Assembly: GCA_020650975.1 (NCBI GenBank)
Contig: JAIPMN010017570.1
Coordinates: 1-34,513 of the forward strand
DNA length: 34,513 bases
Reading direction: 5' to 3'
DNA from: Apostichopus californicus
Taxonomy: Eukaryota > Echinodermata > Holothuroidea > Aspidochirotida > Stichopodidae
The position numbers and the translations under genes were made by a program. Position 1 is the stretch's first letter; each line of letters starts with the position of its first letter. Positions 23,501-32,500 of the stretch are shown here, piece by piece. The notes beneath the pieces were generated by a model, which searched no databases, was not told where the DNA came from, and saw nothing but the letters and a program-made list of their open reading frames with translations.

Positions 23501-26500
23501 CAAAGTTGTCTGTCTGTTACTCTGGTATGGCGTGACACATTCTTATCTCTCTTCTCTCTCCTCAGCCTGTGACTGCGATCCTTACTTCTCCACCGGCAAT
23601 TGTGCCCCAGTCACCGGTCAATGTGAATGTAAGCCTCAGTTCACTGGACCGAACTGTGACCAGTGCAATGACGGTTACTACGACTTCCCATCCTGCAAAC
23701 GTAAGTCGGTCGTCTCGCACAATTAAGCTACATGTATCATTCTTCTTACAGTGAGTAATTCTCATACAATTTACCATAATTGTGACAAACTAACATGGTT
23801 TTTACCCCCCCCCCCCCAACCCCTTATCCCATGAAGGTACTGAAAAGGGCAGCATAGTGACATGATAATCAATCGTTCTATATAAACTAATCATAGGAAT
23901 GGGATATTCTGTACGGTGAATTTAATCCAAGCCAGGAGATATTAAGAATTGCATCGGCCCTTAAAACAGTAAAACAGATCAAGCAAACAGATTTGAATGT
24001 ATTCGTTGCATATTTGCTCTGAATTTAAACCAAGTTTGCGCTCCTTTCGAAGGCAGGTGATGTGAAGGATCGCTTTCCATCGGCCCTTTAACAGCAAACG
24101 CATCAATCTTACAGATCATTTTTAATGTATTTGTAGAATATTTGCTCCTAATATGGTGATTTTTTAACATTGGTCGTCTTTTCAGCATGTGACTGTAACG
24201 TCAACGGAACTGCGGACAAAACCTGTCAAGCCAACGGAGGACAGTGTCCTTGCAAATCAAACTATTTTGGACAAAATTGTGATCTCTGTGCCCCAGGATA
24301 CTACAACTTTCCAGAGTGCATTTGTAAGTACTACTTTTAATCATAACTTTACAGCCACTATCACAGAAAAAACATTTAAGAATGCAAACGTCTAGACAAC
24401 TTGAATTTAAACATTATGGGAGAGGGGGGCAAATTTCTTGGGGGTGGGGTGGTGGGAGGAAGGAGGGGAAGGAGGGGAGGTAAGGAGGGGGGAGGTAAGG
24501 AGGGGAAGGTAAGGAGGGCGAGGTAAGGAGGAGGTAGTGTAGTACAGATTATCCCACATGTTTACTCCCTCACAACACCACTTCCCAACATTATAAAAGT
24601 CAATATTTGTTCATCTCTTGACTTTCTTGCCTCCTGTTATGAATTCTATGTTTTGTCTCTGTTTTGTTGAAAACATCTCTGCTACATATTTTCGTAATCT
24701 TCTTGGGATTTCATTTTCAATTTAACGGATGGGACATAAAAAGTTAGAAAATTTTCTGTGTTGTTAGCTTTAGGGGTGATCCCAATGTTACATTTAAAGA
24801 ATCAAAGTTCTCCAGTCTTGTCAGTTTCAAAATGTTGACAGTTGCTTTCTGGCAGTTCTCAACATTTCAAGGTCTTCTCTTAAAATTGTAAAAATTGTTT
24901 GCAAAAAGTTATTACTTTTCCATATATGTTACTTTTTATCTGTACATTATTTAAAATATTTAATGTTCCACAAATACCAAGCCTTACTTACGACTGATGT
25001 TAATTTGGGGTTTTATGTGTTCCTTGAAGGATTTTTGTTATTTTGTTCACTTTTTCCTCCAGCATGCGAGTGCAACCGTTACGGTGCCCTCAGCCCAGTG
25101 TGTCATCCAGATACCGGGGAGTGCAAGTGCCGTAATACCTACCACACCCGAACCTGCGGAGAATGCCAAACTGGCTTCTTCAACTTCCCTAGGTGTGAAG
25201 GTGAGTCAAAGTAAATTAAAAAGTAAAGTCAAATTTATTACTCTATAGAAAGGAAATTGTGGTACTCGCACAAGCCAAAAAGAAATATATAGTCAGGTTT
25301 TACTTGAAATACTAGAATACTTAATGAATTAGTTGTAATTGTCATTTAGGAGTCTAGAAGAAACATGAAACCAACTCATAATAATCTGTCTATATGACCA
25401 AATCTTATATGACAAAATTATTACAATTCAAAATTCGAAAAAAAAAGAATTAGGTATAAAAAAACTAATAAATACCAGTCAAAAAATGCATAATTGCAAG
25501 AGTTCATCAAAGTCTAGGTATGAAGGTGAGTCAGTCAGGTGTAATCTTGAATACTGGAATATAATTGGATGTAATAGTTGCAATTTTCATAATTTAGGAG
25601 TCTAGAGGAAACATTAAACCCACACATAATTATTCTTCTATAAGACCAAATGCTTATATGACAAAATTATTATAATTCAAATTTCTTCCCCCCACCCAAA
25701 AATAAAAAAAGGAATAAAAAAAACTACAAATACCAGTTAAAAAAAATGCATAATTGTCAGAGTTCATCAAAGTCCAAGGTGATCATCTATGATATTTGTC
25801 TATAAGTATTTTAATTCCCTTTTTATTTCCATTCCAAAAGTTATATCATGAAAACCTGACATGAAGATTGCTGATTGTTAAAAAAGAAGGGGAAAAAAAT
25901 ACATTACAATATAAGAGCCTGTGTGGTTTAGACTTGATCAAGTCTTCTACCATGAAATAATGAAAGAACATTTACTCCCTCTCGTGTCTCATTTAACGTT
26001 CAAGAGTGTCGCTCTGTCTTTAGCTCGTTTCTGGGAGACGGTCTGTGGAGGCATCTCCATCTTCATGATCAATAATGATGATGATGATGATTATTGGGGT
26101 TGTGTTTATGATCCATTTTTACTCACTCACCAATGGTCAAACAATTAAACTGCATATCCTCTTGAAAAACCTTCCCCTCTGGGAAGGGAAAAGAGTGAGG
26201 CTTCTTGATGGACCTTATTTTCCGGAGACATTACTATAAAAGTGTGGAATACAGTAGGGACATCGTCATCACCTTTTAGCCCCCAGTAACCTGTACCGTC
26301 TAATTTTGGATAAACACAGTCGGTCCCCCCTGACTAGATGTGCGCAAAAACTGGAAACAATGCGAGCGGTTGTTACTACTTCTATTTTCTAATTTTCAGC
26401 CTGCTCTTGCAGCCCGTATGGAGTAACAGACGACGTCTGTAATAGTACCGACGGCAGCTGCATCTGTAAAGATAACTTTGGAGGGGCGGATTGCGGTACT

Positions 26501-29500
26501 TGCGAACAAGGGTTCTACAACTTCCCGTTCTGTCTCGGTAGGTATACCTTCCTATGCGTAAATAGTCTTCAAATCAGAACAGATTTAAATCAAATGATTA
26601 AACGTTTTCTAACATGAATTCTAGACAGTGGTTTAGAAATTAATCACTTTATTGGTAGTACTAATATTTTGGAAATCAAATTTTCAAAAATAATTTTTTC
26701 TGGCGTATATCTTTCTCCTCTTGTTCAGAATGTAATTGTGATGAGGATGGGTCCTTGTACGAGAGCTGCTCGGACAACGGACAGTGTTACTGCAGGAGAG
26801 GATTCTCGGGTCAGAAATGCGATAGCTGCGACAACGGCTACTTCAGATACCCAGAATGCTTAGGTATGAACGAATCTCGGTGATAAATTCTAACGCCGAA
26901 TTGGATTTCCCTGTCTGTCAATTGGCAACGCATTTATAATGGAAAACTCTTGAATTTGGAATAATGGTTAATTTATCTGGATTGAGAGAATGAGATATTG
27001 TCAAAACTTATGATTTATTGTTCAATCTTGTTAATAGCAAAAATGCAGAAAACACAATATGAATTCAGAAATATAAAAAGATTTGTGAATGGTTAACATT
27101 TATCAAGATACATTGAGTTCTGAAGAGCTTCTGTTTAAAGCATAGTGCCAATGATGTGGCTTTAGTTTTGATCTAAGTTAAAAATTTCACCAAGTTTCAC
27201 ACTTATGGAAACTTGCCTCATTGAAAAAAAAAACCAAAGGAAAACTGAAAAAAAAAACAAGTTAAAGACAGTAGAAAGATTTACAAATCCAGGTTCCAAA
27301 AACTCTGTTTTGGGTAAAACAGTACAGTTCTGTAAATCAATGAATATTCATAAGGCTTGATTTTAGGATAAGTGAAAAGACACAAAGTGCCATTTTAACC
27401 GTCGTCACACATAATCAAGCATCACTCGGTCTAAACTCATCCTGCACGTTGTCTACAGGTTGTAACTGCAGTCGGGACGGTTCGCTCAGTCTGATCTGCG
27501 ACGAGCTTCACGGCCAGTGTACGTGTCGCGGGGGATACCAGAGCAGGACCTGCGACATGTGCGCCGAAGGTTTCTACAACTACCCTAATTGCGAAGAATG
27601 TAACTGTAACCCCGCCGGAGTGATTGACGTCCCGGGAGAACCTCTCGGGGGATGTGGCCAAGCTACTCAGGTACAGGACAGGTTGTCATCAAAGTTTGCA
27701 GATTTAATTCAATTACTTACAGATATTTCTTTTTAATGGGTCACTTAAAGTCAGAAATTTAGTCTTGATATATAATTGTCCAAGAAAAAAAAAAATATTC
27801 CTGGCAATGTTTCTATGACTATATCAGGTTGCAAGGGATGCAGCATTAACATTTAGAAGTGAAATCTCTGGTTATTTTAATGCCATGAAAATATCATCTT
27901 TTTCTGTTGAGTATTGTGATGTTGAGCTTATGTGCTTGATGTATTGAGTGTTGAGTGCTAAGTGTTGTGATGTAGGTGACAAACTGTCCTAATGGCCTGT
28001 GGGTGTTAAACTTAGCAGTCCAGCTGCTATTATTGATGAGCCTCAGGTGTTTTACAGGGTCATATCTCAAAATCAAGAATGGCACAGAAATACGACCTAG
28101 ACCATATAAATGGTCTAGAACCTAACAAAATTAATTTTGTCCCTTAAAGTCAGCCTTTGAATCATATCGAGAATATTTTCTTTGTCGTCAGGGTGCTTGC
28201 CTTTGCAAGGAGAATGTGATTGGGAGAACCTGTGATTCTTGCGCTCCTCAATACTTCAATCTGGTTAGGAGCAACCCGGCCGGATGTGAAGCCTGTGACT
28301 GTTTCCTGGATGGCACCATTGGTGGACTTTCTATCTGTGACATGGTGAGTTATTTACATTTATTGCTTTGTTGACCTTTCAGTGAGCTCATAACTTGGTT
28401 TCTTGATGATGTACCAACAGGTTTGCAGATCTCTCGTTATGAATGAGTCACCCGTGGATAATGTAAACTTAAATCAAAATAAAATAAAACTGTTAGCAAA
28501 CTGCTTATCCACTAGAGAGCCTGTTTAAGAGAATGTGTAAAAGTAAGTTGGCCTGACGTTTCGATCCTAGCAGGATCTTCTTCAAAGGCTAAATGACAAG
28601 TAACAGTAACAGAAGGGATAAAAACATGCACAGAAACTGTCAGTCTGTCTGTCTGTCTGTGTGTCAAGAAGATGCTTGTGTGTTCAGAATAACAGACCCC
28701 CCCCATTCATTGTTAAGTTCATTTTACAGGTCTCTCTTTGATTTCATACACACTGGGATGAAAACCATCCATTCACTTACTAATTAGTTTTCCTTGCTCT
28801 TTATCAAAAACATAAATAAATAAAATAAAGGAAATTTCCAACTGCTCCTTGGTAGGTTTTTGAATGATTGTACCCGATTGATTTTCCATTTTAGGTTATA
28901 AAATATAATTTTATTTTTCCATTTTGTAATCATTTGTAGTTGACATTGATCAGAAATTATTTCGGAAAAAAAACAAAAAAACATAGCAATCAACAAAAGG
29001 CAGCTTGACTTTATCTTCAAATCAGTTATAATTATGCTTTTGTCTAAATATTGACAGAAAAACCTTTCGGCTCAATGTTAATATGATGTTTTTTTGCCAA
29101 CCTAATATATTACATAAGTGTTACAATGTTAAACCTACTTCAGACTGAATTTTCTGAGTAGTTAAGTAGTTGGGATAATTTTCTATCCCCAATTTTTATT
29201 GGCTAACTGTATCTTTCAAAATCAAGAAAAACTGATAAATGCTGAACTGTCCATTTTTCCACCTACCTCTATCGTAGAGCACTGGTCAGTGCCTCTGTAA
29301 GGCAGCGGTCAATGGCAGGAAGTGTGACGTCTGCAGAGATGGATACTACATGCTACAAGGCGAGAGTGCCTTTGGATGCGTCGGTGAGTTAATCGTCGCG
29401 AAAATTGTTTCGAAGGCTAGAGTTGAAAAGGTTCAGGCCACACAGACGTTAAAATCTCATATGTTAATAAAAAGAAAAGAAAGATGACACCTTTAAGTTT

Positions 29501-32500
29501 AAATTCTCAAATCAGTTTCTCAAAAGTATAAAGTCGATTTTGAATGGATACCTTAACTGGTTATCATCTGGACAAGCTCGTTAAAAACCATTTTTTTGAA
29601 AAGAGCAAAACCAGCAATTCTTATCTCAAATAGTCCATCAGCTTCAGTCGAGGAAAGTTAACAGTTTAAGATTCCCCCCAGACGCCATTCTGCAGAGTGC
29701 AATGGTTCATGACTACATCTGCATAGATTTCAACGAATGGTAATGTATAATAACTTTGCAATTTGTTTTAAATGAGTGCTAGCTGTTAATAGAAAACAAG
29801 TCTGTGTGTGCGCTGATCAGGAAGTATTTTTTCGGTGTCACTCGTATGATGATGGGGCTTGAAGACTATCCAAAACTAGGTCACGACAGTCGAGTTGATT
29901 CCGATCATGTTCAATTGGGTAAATTTGGCGGTGGCTTTAGACAACATCTTTTGAAGTTACTTTGTTAAAAGTGGAAGAATTCATTTGAGGTGTAGTTAGG
30001 GAGGCTTACATAATATTAACAGTGAAGGTGGACTAGCTATTAAATTTTTCCTCTTTATTCAGAATGTGGCTGTGATGTCGGTGGTTCCATTCATGGTTTC
30101 TGTGATAAAGAAACGGGACAGTGTATCTGCAGACCTCGTATCACCGGCCGCACGTGTAAAGTGTAAGTTTCTCTTCCACGGTAGTATTTTAACAACAACA
30201 TTGTTATACTGTGTATGGCCAGCTTCAAAGATCACATTTATCTCATCTCTAATGTGTCATGTTGTAATGTATTTTGACCAATCGAATGTGGTCTTCTATG
30301 TAGCAATTGGAAAGGAAACTTTGCCCCTACAGTTTGTAAGTTGTACCCTGGTGGTCAATATATCGCCATTCGACCAGAAGCAGCTCTATTTTTGGGTTGA
30401 TTTTGGTAGCTTTTGATATGATATTGAACTCTACGTTCTGATAACAGTGCAGTTAAAGAACTAAACTATCAAATTTTCTTTCCAATAATGTGACAAAAAA
30501 GTATAATTTTTTGAAAATGTGACTTGCCTTTTTGCATGTGATTATTAATGTTGAACCTTAAAATTCTTACAATCAGTTAATATCATCAATTAATTGCTAA
30601 ATAATAAAAATAAGATGAGGCTTATCTGCACTTAAATTCTGATATTATGCAATACTTGTTAGAGTTAGTAAAAATTGCGTGTAAGAACAAATTTGCATGG
30701 TTTTGAAATTTACAAGATTTTGGTATGAAATATTTGTCAGTTTTGGCTAAACTACCAACACATGGATAGAAAAATAGCCTGCAATCAAAATGTTTTTATA
30801 TTGTTGGCCTATTGTAACCTCCAACAAACATCAGAAAAACTTTGCTTTTTATAAAAAAAATTGTTTTAAAATTGAATTTGTTGGTGTTTAAAATGTCAGA
30901 TGGAATTTTTTTTTTTCATGTTAATGACAGATATTTCACACATTAAAATGAAAAATGATAATTTTTCTTTTAAAACTCACAAAACAGGCCAGCCCAGCTT
31001 CACTTCTTCCCAAGCCTTCACCAAATCAAGTTTGAAATCGAGAGCGGTTACATTCCCGAAGGAGGGCGCCCTCGTATCGGCTATGACCCTAATGTCTTCC
31101 CAGGATTCAGTTACCTCGGATACGCAGTGATGTCAAACATTCAGGTGAGTTTGCTATTAACATCTGTCAGGATTGGTAAACTATTAACTTTTTTACTTAT
31201 TAATTTATTAATTATCTGAAATGAAACGTGACTAGTCAAGGTAGTTGTTATCAAGAAAGCATTTAACAAAGATTATCAAATTTAATTCAAAACTTTTGTT
31301 GTCAAATTCAACTGAAAATGGAAAATTGGTTTAATGGACTGATGTCATACTGCCAATCACATCCAGTAGGTCAATACAGCTAGAAAAAAACAAAAAAAAA
31401 ACGGAAAATGACTCGTACAGGGGAATCAGCATGTTTACAATATTAAGCAGTTTTTTAATTGATTTTTTTCTTGCAGCCTGAGGTGATGGTAGATATTAGC
31501 GTTGATCGCAACAGCATTTACCGAATCGTGATACGTTACATGTTTGAGGGCAGCGTTCCACAAAAGGGTCTCATTACAGTGACTCCATTATCAGAACGAC
31601 ATGGTAAGTTGAACCCACCCACCCACCCCATCATCCCCTTCCCATCAAGATATCTTTTAAACTGTATTTTCTTGTTTTAAATTGCGCTTCAACAAGAAGG
31701 TTTTTGAGTGTACATACCGAAAGGCATTTCTTAGTTAATATATTGAATGCTTATTTTTTAAGGTATATGTGGAGAGGTTTATCGATTCCTTGCCAAAGGT
31801 GGAGGTGAAAGGTCATTTGAGGTTAACATAAGGCATAATATGGAAACTTCACATAATAAGCTAACTTCATAAAAAAAACTTGAAAACTTTGTGGATATGA
31901 GAAACTCCAATTATGAGTTTGTGTGTCCAGGAATGCTGTTGTTTTCTGGGGAGGTCAATGGTCACATGAGGTCAGCAGAAGTAAGAAGTTTCAAATCGAA
32001 GGCAAACACAGAGTAAAATGTGAATGAAATGTGTAGGTCCACGGGAGTGCGAGAACTTTACTGATCACTGGAAATCAACTTTGTCTAAAACTTAAAAAAA
32101 AATTGTGTTTATTTTTTGCATTAAATATTTCTCATCTGAAGATGTTGGCAAGGAATGAATCGCAAATCTGTTTGGCTCTGTGGTTGTTTTATACTACTCA
32201 TTTACCACTTTGACCTGTTCAGTCTATAAATGGGCTTTCAGTATTAATCACCTATCAATGGGAACTTGACACTAGGTTGATCATCTGAGGTGTAACATGG
32301 GAGCCCATTGCATATTGAAAACCATAATTAATTCTAAATAATTCAGAGACTTGCAGATAGATAACTTGGAAGTGAGACAGAGAAATGTTTTCTTTAATTA
32401 ATCTTCTTTTCACGACATGTTTGTATTTTCATTAAATCGTTTCCAGATACAGCACAGAGCAGCGATATTCTCTTCATCCCTGGCACCGATCCTCAGTTTG

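Larger units (their letters stand above)
28345..29277 (+). other. Intron 12 (933 bp)
   Basis: Phase 0. Contains copy B of the hammerhead-like repeat (28531-28634), a short (GTCT)n microsatellite (about 28640-28661) and AT-rich sequence. Confidence 0.9.

Noticed and set aside
24458..24535. CRISPR-like short tandem repeat
   Set aside because: Units are 14-15 bp without unique spacers, in an animal intron. It is a minisatellite.
25514..25525. Extra short exon in intron 8
   Set aside because: Only the last 12 bases of exon 8 are copied, with no acceptor or LE coding sequence before them.
26669..26863. Open frame covering exon 10 in a different frame
   Set aside because: The LE cysteine pattern appears only in the laminin frame; this one is a shadow.
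27437..27661. Minus-strand open frame over exon 11
   Set aside because: Antisense shadow of the GC-richer coding exon.
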